A stretch of DNA of 64,000 nt, taken from positions 126,630-190,629 of the forward strand of contig ONEX01000001.1 of assembly GCA_900316955.1 (NCBI GenBank), in the 5' to 3' direction. This document shows positions 48,929-58,355 of the stretch, one piece after another. The position numbers and the translations under genes were made by a program. Under the pieces are notes generated by a model. It ran no database searches. It worked only from the letters and a program-made list of their open reading frames with translations, and was not told the DNA's origin. The DNA is from an uncultured Bacteroidales bacterium (lineage in GTDB: Bacteria; Bacteroidota; Bacteroidia; Bacteroidales; UBA932). How positions within the stretch are numbered: the first letter of the stretch is position 1; every line of letters starts with the position of its first letter.

Positions 48929-48964
48929 ATTCTTTCAGCGAAAAGGGCGATTCTTTCAGCGAAA
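48929..48964 (+). promoter_or_regulatory. Direct repeat, candidate LytTR binding site
   Basis: ATTCTTTCAGCGAAA occurs twice (48929-48943 and 48950-48964), exactly 21 bp apart. It lies immediately upstream of the -33 region of the LytS/LytTR promoter. LytTR-family regulators bind pairs of short direct repeats with two-turn spacing, so autoregulation is plausible. Confidence 0.6.
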
Positions 48965-48989
48965 TGGAACGGGAATGAAGAAAGTTTCG

Positions 48990-48997
48990 TATTTTTG
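48990..48997 (+). promoter_or_regulatory. -7 box of the LytS/LytTR operon
   Basis: TATTTTTG matches TAnnTTTG and ends 8 nt before ATG 49006. A second in-frame ATG at 49015 is possible. Confidence 0.55.
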
Positions 48998-49005
48998 CTA
49001 CAGGC

Positions 49006-50088
49006 ATGAGACAGATGGAAAAAGAAAAGAAACAGGAGGTTGTCATCTACGGCATCCTCTGGTTCGTCATCCTGACCATCGTCCCCGTGATCATGTTTTT
49101 CCAGGGGTATACGATGAGGATCCCCTTCCGGTTCGAAGATTTGCTGCACATCTGGCTGGGCATCCTGCCGTTCTTCGTCCTGTTCCTGTTCCATGACTTC
49201 CTGGCCACCCCGCTGCTGCTGGAAAAAAGAAATCTCGCTGCGTATATCGGGGCTCTCCTGGGTCTGACGGTGCTGTTTGCGGCCTATATCTGGGCGAGCC
49301 GGGGAGCGCCGGGCGGTCCGCCTCCGCCCGGCGGCCAGGCCCCGCCTTCGCCCGGGGGCCGGGAACTGCCGACGACCCCGGAGGTGCTGAAGGTGATCAT
49401 GGGCCTGCTCATGATGGGGGTGAACGTGGGCGTGAAGTATTATATGAAGTCCGTCCGCGGCGAGCGCCGGATGCAGGAGCTGCAGGCGGAGAACCTGGGC
49501 CGTCAGCTGGAAACCCTCCGCTACCAGATCAATCCGCACTTCTTCATGAACACCCTGAACAACATCCACGCGCTCGTGGACATCGACCCGGAGCAGGCGA
49601 AGGCGAGCATCGAGGAGTTCTCGAAGATGATGCGGCATGTCCTTTACGAAGGAGACCGGCCCACCATCCCCCTGGCGAAGGAAATGGATTTCCTCCGCCA
49701 TTACGTGTACCTGATGAAACTGCGGTATGCCGATACCGTCCGCGTCGTCCTTTCCCTGCCGGACAAGAACGAAGGCGCCGAGATACCCCCCCTGATGCTG
49801 ACCACTTTCGTGGAGAACGCGTTCAAGCACGGCATCAGCTACGAGAAGCCGTCCTTCGTGCATGTAACCTTGTCGGTGGAGGACGGAAAGATCGTTTTCC
49901 ACTGCGTGAACAGCCGGCGGGAACCCGTGAAGTCGGACCATACCGGCGTCGGCCTCGTGAATGTCCGGAGACGGCTGGACCTGCTGTACGGCGACCGCTA
50001 TACGCTGCATATCGACCAGAGCGGGGATGTGTATGACGTTCTGCTGCTGTTCCCCGCGACGGCAAACTTGAAAAAGGAGGGGGCATGA
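49006..50088 (+). CDS. LytS/YehU-type sensor histidine kinase
   Basis: The 360-residue membrane kinase has four hydrophobic segments near residues 13-33, 46-65, 76-97 and 127-143. A Pro/Gly-rich periplasmic or linker segment near residues 100-125 (GAPGGPPPPGGQAPPSPGG) precedes the last one. The His kinase domain shows LRYQINPHFFMNTLNNIHAL (His near residue 182), the N-box TFVENAFKHGIS and the G-box TGVGLVNVRRRLDL. It overlaps the response regulator start by 4 bp (ATGA). ATG 49015 is an alternative start and would remove only three residues. The ligand is unknown. Confidence 0.92.
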   Translation: MRQMEKEKKQEVVIYGILWFVILTIVPVIMFFQGYTMRIPFRFEDLLHIWLGILPFFVLFLFHDFLATPLLLEKRNLAAYIGALLGLTVLFAAYIWASRGAPGGPPPPGGQAPPSPGGRELPTTPEVLKVIMGLLMMGVNVGVKYYMKSVRGERRMQELQAENLGRQLETLRYQINPHFFMNTLNNIHALVDIDPEQAKASIEEFSKMMRHVLYEGDRPTIPLAKEMDFLRHYVYLMKLRYADTVRVVLSLPDKNEGAEIPPLMLTTFVENAFKHGISYEKPSFVHVTLSVEDGKIVFHCVNSRREPVKSDHTGVGLVNVRRRLDLLYGDRYTLHIDQSGDVYDVLLLFPATANLKKEGA

Positions 50089-50780
50089 TCCGGGTGGTGA
50101 CCATCGATGACGAGCCGCTGGCGCTGCGCCAGCTGGAAATCTATATCGGGAAGATTCCGTACCTGGAGCTCATCGCCGCGTGCCCGTCGGCCGCGGCGGC
50201 GCGGCCTTACGTGGAGCAGGCGGACGTCCTGTATGTGGACATCAATATGCCGGACCTGTCGGGCATGGACTTCGTGCGTTCGCTGGAGCATCCGCCGCTG
50301 GTCGTCTTCACGACGGCCTATTCCGAGTACGCCCTGGACAGCTACAAGGTCCATGCGGCCGACTACCTCCTGAAACCCTTCAGTTTCCAGGAGTTCGAGG
50401 TGTCGGCGGCGCATCTGCGGGACCGGATCGAGGCGTCCCGTCCCCGGGCGGAAGCCCGGCCTGAAACCTTGACCTTCCGGGCGGATTACAAGACCGTCCG
50501 GGTGGAGCCCGACCGCATCCGGTACGTGGAAAGCATGAGCGAATACCTGAAAATCTGGCTCCGGGACGAGCCGGCGCCGCTGGTGGTCCTGTACAGCCTG
50601 AAGCGGCTCGCGGAGCAGCTGCCGGAGGACCGCTTCCTCCGCATCCATCGCTCCTACCTCGTACACCTTTCGGAAATCCGCGAATATTCCCGCACGTCCG
50701 TCACGCTGGAAGGCGGTCCCACCTTGCCTGTGGGCGACCTCTACCGTCCGGCGCTCGCCGCCGTTCTTTCGGGGAAATAA
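50085..50780 (+). CDS. LytTR-family response regulator
   Basis: The 231-residue protein has a receiver domain with TIDDEPLAL (Asp8, Asp9), the phosphorylation site Asp52 in VDINMPDLSGMD, and Lys97 in LLKPF. A LytTR DNA-binding domain follows near residues 128-228 (IRYVESMSEYLKIWL, RFLRIHRSYLVHLSEI). It is coupled to the kinase gene and probably regulates it through the 21-bp-spaced repeat upstream. It converges with the dacB-type gene, with 4 bp between the stop codons. Confidence 0.93.
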   Translation: MIRVVTIDDEPLALRQLEIYIGKIPYLELIAACPSAAAARPYVEQADVLYVDINMPDLSGMDFVRSLEHPPLVVFTTAYSEYALDSYKVHAADYLLKPFSFQEFEVSAAHLRDRIEASRPRAEARPETLTFRADYKTVRVEPDRIRYVESMSEYLKIWLRDEPAPLVVLYSLKRLAEQLPEDRFLRIHRSYLVHLSEIREYSRTSVTLEGGPTLPVGDLYRPALAAVLSGK

Positions 50781-50784
50781 ATCG

Positions 50785-52251
50785 CTACAGCATCGCTTCG
50801 ATCAGGCCGCCCAGCGTCTCGCGCAGGGCGGCCGTTTTCGCGGTGGCCCCGTTCACCATCAGGGAAAAGATGCGGGCGGGCTTGCCCTGCTCGTCCAGGA
50901 TGTAGCCGCTGTAGCAAAGGACGCCGTCCATCGACCCGCTCTTGACGCGGATGCGGGCTTTCTGGGCGGGCGTGAGCTTGGGAAGGAGCGTGTTCAGCGT
51001 GCCCTCGCCCGGCTGCGGGAGGCTGGCGAGGAAGGCGTCGAAGCCGCGGGAGCGGGTCATCGACCGCAGGAACGAGACCAGGAAGGCGGGCGAGGCGGAG
51101 TTCAGGCGCGACAGGCCGCTGCCGTCCTCGAGGCGGATGCCGGCCAGGTCGCTGTCCATCAGCCCCTCCAGCACTTCGTAAACCGCCACGCGGCAGCTGT
51201 CGTACACGGCGATGCCGGAAGCTTTCTCGCCCATCTGGCGGAAGAGGGCCTCTGCGTAGAAATTGTCACTGAGGACGTTCGTCTGGCGGACGATCTTCGA
51301 GAGGACGGGCGAGGCGGACTGGCCGAGCACCTGCGGGGTGCCGGCCTTGTACGCGGGGACGAAGTCCGCGCCCCGGACGTAGCCGCCGCGGTCGATGTCG
51401 GCATAGCCGCCCGAGATGTCCCAGCCCGTGTCGCGGAGGTTCTGCCAGAAATAGTAGGCGCAGGTGAGGGCGCCGTACTTGTTCGCGAAATGCTCCAGCT
51501 TGGGCTTGCGGTCGATGGAATAGGTGCCGCGCATCTCCGCATAGGGCGCCAGGTCGGTGGTGTACAGGTACAAACTGTTGCCGGTGCCTGCGGGCCCGGT
51601 CGACGTGCGGTTGCTGAAGTGCATCCAGGGGGTGTCGGGGAAGCGCTGGGTCACCTTGACCGGCTCGTCCGCGGCCCCCGCCGAGACCAGGTAGTCCACG
51701 GCGTTCTCATAGTAGCTGAGCGCGCTGCAGCCGGCTCCGTAATAAGTGCCGGTGTCATCATAGCCCCAGGTCGTGTTCTCCAGATGGCCCTCGTAGGCCC
51801 GTCCGTCGCCGATGATGCGGCCGTCGATGCGGCTGATTCCGGCATCCTTGAGCATCGACTTCCAGCGCCAGAACAGGGCGTCCGGCTTCACGGCGACGGT
51901 GTCCGTGACGCCGAGGGTGGGGTCGCCCCCGCCGATGATGTACACGTCCCCGTGCAGGGTGCCGTCCTCCACGGTGCCGGTGTAGCCGATGCCCGTCTCG
52001 AACCGGAAATCCGGCCCGAGGGCGTGCAGCGCCGTGCCCGTGGTGACGAGCTTGAGGTTGGAGGCCGGCACCAGGCGGCGGCCGGGCTCCCGGCTCGCCA
52101 CGACGTGCCCGGCGGCGTCCTGCACCATCACCCCCACGACCGCCCCCTTGAGCGGCTCCACCGCCACGGCCTGGTCCACTTTCTGCTGCAGCGTCTGCGC
52201 CTGCAGCCCGAGGCACATCACCAGCGCCCCGACAAACATCATCTTCCGCAT
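50785..52251 (-). CDS. dacB: D-alanyl-D-alanine carboxypeptidase/endopeptidase, PBP4 type
   Basis: This penicillin-binding protein of class C (S13) trims or cleaves peptidoglycan cross-links. The 488-residue protein has a signal peptide (residues 1-19), the SxxK motif as PASNLKLV (Ser64, Lys67), the SxN motif in LSDNFYAEAL, and the KTG-equivalent RVKSGSMDGV. The large insertion between SxxK and SxN, typical of PBP4, is present. Start is placed at ATG 52251 because the signal begins there and a -7 box is 4 nt upstream. It is divergent from galE. Confidence 0.92.
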   Translation of the reverse strand: MRKMMFVGALVMCLGLQAQTLQQKVDQAVAVEPLKGAVVGVMVQDAAGHVVASREPGRRLVPASNLKLVTTGTALHALGPDFRFETGIGYTGTVEDGTLHGDVYIIGGGDPTLGVTDTVAVKPDALFWRWKSMLKDAGISRIDGRIIGDGRAYEGHLENTTWGYDDTGTYYGAGCSALSYYENAVDYLVSAGAADEPVKVTQRFPDTPWMHFSNRTSTGPAGTGNSLYLYTTDLAPYAEMRGTYSIDRKPKLEHFANKYGALTCAYYFWQNLRDTGWDISGGYADIDRGGYVRGADFVPAYKAGTPQVLGQSASPVLSKIVRQTNVLSDNFYAEALFRQMGEKASGIAVYDSCRVAVYEVLEGLMDSDLAGIRLEDGSGLSRLNSASPAFLVSFLRSMTRSRGFDAFLASLPQPGEGTLNTLLPKLTPAQKARIRVKSGSMDGVLCYSGYILDEQGKPARIFSLMVNGATAKTAALRETLGGLIEAML

Positions 52252-52255
52252 ACTG

Positions 52256-52263
52256 CAAAGATA
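52256..52263 (-). promoter_or_regulatory. -7 box of dacB
   Basis: On the minus strand it reads TATCTTTG and ends 4 nt before the ATG, which predicts a leaderless mRNA. Confidence 0.6.
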
Positions 52264-52274
52264 GGTTTTTTTCG

Positions 52275-52282
52275 TATCTTTG
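52275..52282 (+). promoter_or_regulatory. -7 box of galE
   Basis: TATCTTTG, 21 nt upstream of the galE ATG at 52304. It is back to back with the dacB promoter, so the two divergent promoters share about 30 bp. Confidence 0.55.
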
Positions 52283-52303
52283 CTATCTGCTATTCTAAAC
52301 GAT

Positions 52304-53332
52304 ATGAAAAAGACAGTGCTTGTGTCCGGCGGGGCGGGGTTCATCGGGAGCCACGTCACCGTGGAACTGATCGAGGCGGGCTACGATGTGGTGGTCGCCG
52401 ATAATTTCTCCAACTGCGACCTCACCTGCTTCGAGGGGGTGAAGAAGATCACCGGGCGGGACGACATCCCGCTGGTGGAGATGGACTTCTGCGACGCGGA
52501 AGCCGTGCGGAAGATCTTCGCCGACTATCCCATTGACGCGGTCATCCATTTCGCGGCGTTCAAGGCCGTGGGCGAGTCCGTCGCGAAGCCGCTGATGTAC
52601 TATCAGAACAACCTCCTGAGCTTCATGAACGTGCTCCAGGCCGCGCAGGAAAAGGGCGGCTGCAACGTGCTGTTCTCCTCCTCCGCCACCGTCTATGGCG
52701 AGCCCGAGGTCGTGCCCGTCACGGAAAAGACCCCGCGCAAGCCGGCGATGTCGCCGTACGGCAACACCAAGACCATGTGCGAGGACATCCTCCGCGACAC
52801 GGTGAAGGCCAACGGCGGCGCCGTCAAGGGCATCCTCCTGCGCTACTTCAACCCCATCGGCGCGCACCCGAGCGCCCTCATCGGCGAGCTCCCGCGCGGC
52901 GTCCCGAACAACCTGGTGCCGTACATCACCCAGACCGCCATCGGCAAGCGCGAGTGCCTCAGCATCTTCGGCAACGACTATCCCACCCCGGACGGCACCT
53001 GCCTCCGCGACTACATCGACATCGTGGACCTCGCCAAGGCCCATGTGTACGCGGTCACCCGCATGATCGACGGGAAGATGAAGGAGGACTGCGAGGTCTT
53101 CAACATCGGCACCGGCCGGCCCGTCTCCGTGCTGGAGCTGGTCTTCGCCTTCGAGAAGGTGAACGGCGTCCCGGTCCCGCACAAGTTCGCCCCGCGACGC
53201 CCTGGCGACGTCACCGCCATCTGGGCCGATCCGACCCTCGCCAACGAAGAGATGGGCTGGAAAGCCACCCGCACCGTCGAGGAAACCCTCGCCGCCGCCT
53301 GGGCCTGGGAGAAGCACCTGGCCGAGCAATGA
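52304..53332 (+). CDS. galE: UDP-glucose 4-epimerase
   Basis: GalE interconverts UDP-glucose and UDP-galactose in sugar nucleotide supply for glycans. The 342-residue short-chain dehydrogenase-type enzyme shows the NAD-binding GGAGFIGSHV near residues 9-18, HFAAFKAVGESV, SSSATVYGEP, the catalytic Tyr/Lys in SPYGNTK (YxxxK) and RYFNPIGAHPSALIGE. ATG 52304 begins MKKTVLVSG. It overlaps the esterase gene by 4 bp. Confidence 0.95.
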   Translation: MKKTVLVSGGAGFIGSHVTVELIEAGYDVVVADNFSNCDLTCFEGVKKITGRDDIPLVEMDFCDAEAVRKIFADYPIDAVIHFAAFKAVGESVAKPLMYYQNNLLSFMNVLQAAQEKGGCNVLFSSSATVYGEPEVVPVTEKTPRKPAMSPYGNTKTMCEDILRDTVKANGGAVKGILLRYFNPIGAHPSALIGELPRGVPNNLVPYITQTAIGKRECLSIFGNDYPTPDGTCLRDYIDIVDLAKAHVYAVTRMIDGKMKEDCEVFNIGTGRPVSVLELVFAFEKVNGVPVPHKFAPRRPGDVTAIWADPTLANEEMGWKATRTVEETLAAAWAWEKHLAEQ

Positions 53333-54183
53333 GGCGCCTGAGGTTCATCCTCGTTGCGTTCCTCTGCCTCGTCCTGGACGCGACGGCGGCGGAAACCGTC
53401 CGCTACACGATGAAATACAAGGGCGAAGTCCGCACCTATTGGCTCTATGTCCCGGAAGGGGCCGGTCCGGCTACGCCGCTGGTCCTGGTCCTGCACGGCT
53501 ACGGCGGCAGCGCCGAGGGCTACTGCCCGTCGATGCTGGAAGTCGCCGAGCGCGAAGGCTTCGCCGTGTGCTATCCACAGGGCGAGAAGGATGCGAAGGG
53601 AAAGACCGGCTGGAACGTCGGTTACGACGTCCAGCAGGGCCTGGAGCGGGACGACGTGGGCTTTGTCAAGGCCCTGGTCAAGCACCTCCGCAAGACGCAT
53701 CGCATCGGCAAGGACAATGTCTTCATGTCCGGCATGTCCAACGGGGGAGAGATGACCTATTTCATGGCCTACCGGTATCCGGACCTGTTCCGGGCCTATG
53801 CCACCATCGCCGGCCTGACGATGCAGTGGGCCTACAAGGAATGGAAGGCGAAGAAGCCCGTTCCGCTGATGGAAGTCCACGGCACCGCCGACAAGACTTC
53901 CATGTGGGAAGGCGATCCCACGGACACGGGCGGCTGGGGCGCGTATATCGCCGTGCCCGCGGCCGTGGGCTACTGGGCCGCGCAGGCCCGCTGCACGCAC
54001 GAGGAAACGACGACGCTGCCGCAGAAGGGCGAGCATCCCGTCGTCCTGCACCGCTACCTGGGCGGGGACGACGGAATCGAGGTCCGGCTGTACGAAGTGC
54101 AGGGTGCCAAGCACAGCTGGCACCTCGCCGATATGGACACCTGTGAGGAAATGTGGGCGTTTTTCCGCCAGTATCTGAAATAA
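53329..54183 (+). CDS. Secreted LpqC/feruloyl esterase-like alpha/beta hydrolase
   Basis: The 284-residue protein has a signal peptide (1-20, LVLDATAA). The alpha/beta hydrolase core has LVLVLHGYGGSAEGY (oxyanion-hole HGxGG), GYDVQQGLERDDVGFVKALV, the nucleophile elbow GMSNGGEM (Ser) and the C-terminal His in GAKHSWHLAD. The Asp is likely in EVHGTADKTS. This arrangement fits the LpqC/polyhydroxybutyrate depolymerase family, which often contains esterases that act on plant cell wall phenolic esters. The substrate is inference. It starts within the galE stop codon. Confidence 0.85.
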   Translation: MRRLRFILVAFLCLVLDATAAETVRYTMKYKGEVRTYWLYVPEGAGPATPLVLVLHGYGGSAEGYCPSMLEVAEREGFAVCYPQGEKDAKGKTGWNVGYDVQQGLERDDVGFVKALVKHLRKTHRIGKDNVFMSGMSNGGEMTYFMAYRYPDLFRAYATIAGLTMQWAYKEWKAKKPVPLMEVHGTADKTSMWEGDPTDTGGWGAYIAVPAAVGYWAAQARCTHEETTTLPQKGEHPVVLHRYLGGDDGIEVRLYEVQGAKHSWHLADMDTCEEMWAFFRQYLK

Positions 54184-54189
54184 AATCAC

Positions 54190-54197
54190 TATATTTG
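54190..54197 (+). promoter_or_regulatory. -7 box of the ATP synthase operon
   Basis: TATATTTG is a perfect -7 box, 23 nt before the atpD ATG at 54221. No -33 TTTG is found at the expected distance, so the strength may depend on other factors. Confidence 0.6.
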
Positions 54198-54205
54198 TAG
54201 ATTGA

Positions 54206-55731
<1,526 letters not shown>

Positions 55732-55732
<1 letters not shown>

Positions 55733-55977
55733 TGGACGTAATCAAGCTGCATATCGTATCGCCCGAGCGGACGCTCGTGGAGCAGGCGGTGTCCTCCGTG
55801 ACGCTGCCGGGGACCATCGGCCCGTTCATGGTCCTGAAGGACCACGCGCCCATCATCTCCTCCCTGGAGAAGGGCGATATCGTGTACGTTTCCGGCGGCA
55901 AGGAATCCCGCCTTCCCATCCGCGAAGGCTTCGTGGAAGTGCTTGACAACCAAGTGGACGTTTGCGTGGAAGTATGA
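55732..55977 (+). CDS. atpC: ATP synthase F1 subunit epsilon, short form
   Basis: The epsilon subunit is part of the central stalk. At 81 residues it consists only of the N-terminal beta-sandwich domain (IVSPERTLVEQAVSSVTLPG, GPFMVLKDHAPIISSLEKGD) and lacks the C-terminal helical hairpin that inhibits ATP hydrolysis in Escherichia coli. Short forms are normal in Bacteroidetes. The start overlaps the last base of the atpD stop codon, and the stop overlaps the atpB start. Confidence 0.95.
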
Positions 55978-57014
55978 AGTGGTGGCGGGTCATATCAGTC
56001 TTTATCCTGGCTCTGTTGCCGGTGTCTCTCGCCGCGGAAGAGCTGGACATGGACGAGTACCTGTACGGCCACGTGCTGGACTCCTACGAATGGCATATCA
56101 CGACCATCAAGGGCCATCCTGTAAGCATTCCGCTGCCCGTCATCGTCCGCAGCAAGACCACCGGGTGGCATGTTTTCTCGTCCAAGCACCTGGAGGAGGG
56201 AGAATATGAGGGCTTCTATCTGTTCCATGATCCCGAATCGCACAAGGAGCGCGTGATGGAGCACACCCCGGACGGGGACGTGCGCCCGCTGGACATTTCC
56301 ATCACCAAGAACGTGGCGGGGCTGATGTTCAACAGCCTCGTGCTGGTGATCCTGATCCTGCTGGGCGCGCGGTGGTACCGCAAGCATGACGCCCGCGAGG
56401 AGGCTCCCGGCGGTTTCTCGGGCTTGATCGAGATGCTGGTGATGATGGTGGAGGACGACATTATCAAGCCCTGTGTGGGCCCGGACTACAAGCGGTATTC
56501 GCCATACCTGCTGACGGCCTTCTTCTTCATCTTCGTGAACAACCTCCTCGGCATCGTCCCGTTCTTCCCGGGCGGGGCGAACATCACGGGCAACATCGCC
56601 GTGACTTTTGCGTTGGCGATGTGCACGTTCCTGGCCGTGAACCTGTTCGGAAACAAACACTACTACAAGGACATCTTCTGGCCGGACGTCCCTGCTTTCC
56701 TGAAGATCTTCCCGTTGATGCCCCTGATTGAGATCATCGGCCTGTTCACCAAGCCGTTCTCGCTGATGGTCCGGCTTTTCGCCAACATCCTGGCGGGCCA
56801 CATGATGATCCTGGGCGTGGTGGCGGTCGTGTTCCTCACCGCCGAGCTCGGCGCGGCGATGAATGCGGGCCTGACGGTCATCGCCGTCCTGTTCGGCGTG
56901 TTCATGGACGTGCTGGAACTGCTCGTCGCATTCCTGCAGGCCTACATATTTACGATGCTCTCCAGTGTGTTCATCGGTCTCAGCCGGCAGCACTCGGAGA
57001 AAGAAAACGAATAG
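55974..57014 (+). CDS. atpB: ATP synthase F0 subunit a
   Basis: Subunit a forms the proton half-channels. The 346-residue protein has an N-terminal signal-like segment (residues 1-23, LLPVSLAAEE) and an extracytoplasmic domain of about 90 residues, as in Bacteroidetes subunit a. The membrane part has five or six hydrophobic segments, with the essential Arg in FSLMVRLFANILAGHMM. ATG 55974 overlaps the atpC stop codon (ATGA). The upstream ATG-like start 4 codons earlier is less likely. Confidence 0.95.
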   Translation: MKWWRVISVFILALLPVSLAAEELDMDEYLYGHVLDSYEWHITTIKGHPVSIPLPVIVRSKTTGWHVFSSKHLEEGEYEGFYLFHDPESHKERVMEHTPDGDVRPLDISITKNVAGLMFNSLVLVILILLGARWYRKHDAREEAPGGFSGLIEMLVMMVEDDIIKPCVGPDYKRYSPYLLTAFFFIFVNNLLGIVPFFPGGANITGNIAVTFALAMCTFLAVNLFGNKHYYKDIFWPDVPAFLKIFPLMPLIEIIGLFTKPFSLMVRLFANILAGHMMILGVVAVVFLTAELGAAMNAGLTVIAVLFGVFMDVLELLVAFLQAYIFTMLSSVFIGLSRQHSEKENE

Positions 57015-57036
57015 ACAACCAAAAAACCATAGCACT

Positions 57037-57288
57037 ATGTTACTCTCTACCATGATTCTCCAGGCCGCTGCCGGAGCAGCCCTCGGAAAGGCCGGCGCCG
57101 CCATCGGCGCCGCCATCGCCGCCATCGCCGCCGCTTTCGGTATCGGCAACATCGGTAAGGCCGCCCTCGAGGCCGGCGCCCGCCAGCCGGAGAAGGCCGA
57201 CAGCTACCGCCTGACCGCCATCATTATCGGCGCTCTCGTCGAAGGCGCCTGCTTGTTCGCCATCCTCGTCTGCCTGATCGGCAAGTAG
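57037..57288 (+). CDS. atpE: ATP synthase F0 subunit c
   Basis: Subunit c forms the rotating ring. The 83-residue hairpin has a Gly/Ala-rich first helix (GKAGAAIGAAIAAIAAAFGI), the polar loop ARQPEKADSYR and a second helix with the ion-binding Glu in GALVEGACLF. The residues that coordinate sodium in sodium-dependent enzymes (a Gln in helix 1 and Ser/Thr after the Glu) are absent, so proton coupling is expected. An upstream run of CAACCAAAAAACCAT lies between atpB and this gene. Confidence 0.96.
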   Translation: MLLSTMILQAAAGAALGKAGAAIGAAIAAIAAAFGIGNIGKAALEAGARQPEKADSYRLTAIIIGALVEGACLFAILVCLIGK

Positions 57289-57292
57289 TCCT

Positions 57293-57799
57293 ATGTCGCT
57301 CATTACGCCCGAATTCGGTCTCCTGTTCTGGATGACGGTCATCTTCGCCATCGTGTTCTTCCTGCTGGCGAAGTTCGGTTTCCCCGTCATTACGGATATG
57401 GTGCGCAAGCGTCAGGAACGGATTGACCGTTCGCTGAAGGACGCCCGTGAGATCGAGGCGCGGATGGGCCAGATGGTCGAGGAGCACGCCCGGATGCTGG
57501 ACGAGGCCCGCAAGGAGCAGGCCCAGATCCTCCGGGAGGCCACCGACACCCGCAACAAGATCCTCGCGACAGCGAAGGACGAGGCGCGGGAAGAGGCGGC
57601 CAAGATCCTCGCCGAAGCCCGCACCGAGATCGAGGCCGAGAAGGAAGCCGCCCTGCGCGACGTCCGCAAGGAAGTCGCCGTGCTCTCCGTGTCCATCGCC
57701 GAGAAGATCCTCCGCAAGGAGCTCTCCGAAGACAAGGAGCAGCGGGAATACATTGACAGGATGGTCGAGGAGACCGTCCGCGAACAAGCCCAGTCGTGA
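57293..57799 (+). CDS. atpF: ATP synthase F0 subunit b
   Basis: Subunit b is the peripheral stalk. The 168-residue protein has one N-terminal membrane helix (LLFWMTVIFAIVFFLLAKFG, about residues 10-29) followed by a long charged helix predicted to form a coiled coil (RIDRSLKDAREIEARMGQMV and beyond) and ending [10 protein letters not shown]. It overlaps atpH by 4 bp. Confidence 0.96.
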   Translation: MSLITPEFGLLFWMTVIFAIVFFLLAKFGFPVITDMVRKRQERIDRSLKDAREIEARMGQMVEEHARMLDEARKEQAQILREATDTRNKILATAKDEAREEAAKILAEARTEIEAEKEAALRDVRKEVAVLSVSIAEKILRKELSEDKEQREYIDRMVEETVREQAQS

Positions 57800-58353
57800 A
57801 CGACAGCATTATCCGGACCAGGTACGCCGACGCCCTGGTGAAATACGTCCGGGAGACCGGGAACGGCGATTCCGTCTGCAAGCAGGCGGAGAAGCTCGCC
57901 CGTGTCCTCGGCGAGGTGCCCGACCTGTCCCGGATGATGGCCGCGAAGGACGTGGTGTCCGACGCGAAGAAGCGCGAGCTGCTCCAGGCGGCCCTCGGCG
58001 AGCCGATGGCGCCGGAGCTCGCGCGTTTTGTGGACCTGCTGATCGCGAACGGCCGGATTGGCGACCTCCGGATGATCCTGTTGGATTTCAAGGAACGGTA
58101 CCGCCGGAGCCTCGGATTCCGGAAAGCGTGCCTGAAGGTGGCCGTCCCGCCGCCGGAGGAGCTCCTGACGCGGCTCAAGGCCCTGGTCAAGGAACGCACC
58201 GGAGACGAGGCCGACATCGAGGTGGTGGTGGACCCGGACCTGATCGGCGGATTCGTCTTCGACATCGACGACGCGATCATCGACAAGAGCGTCGCCCGCA
58301 AGCTGGAACTGATCAAGCTCCAGTTCATTGAGAAAAACAGAAGAATCGTGTAG
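57796..58353 (+). CDS. atpH: ATP synthase F1 subunit delta
   Basis: Subunit delta connects F1 to the peripheral stalk. The 185-residue protein starts with a GTG codon that overlaps the atpF stop codon. It has the [16 protein letters not shown]-terminal helix and the conserved C-terminal stretch [20 protein letters not shown]. The length and position between atpF and atpA are standard. Confidence 0.95.
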   Translation: MNDSIIRTRYADALVKYVRETGNGDSVCKQAEKLARVLGEVPDLSRMMAAKDVVSDAKKRELLQAALGEPMAPELARFVDLLIANGRIGDLRMILLDFKERYRRSLGFRKACLKVAVPPPEELLTRLKALVKERTGDEADIEVVVDPDLIGGFVFDIDDAIIDKSVARKLELIKLQFIEKNRRIV

Positions 58354-58355
58354 CT

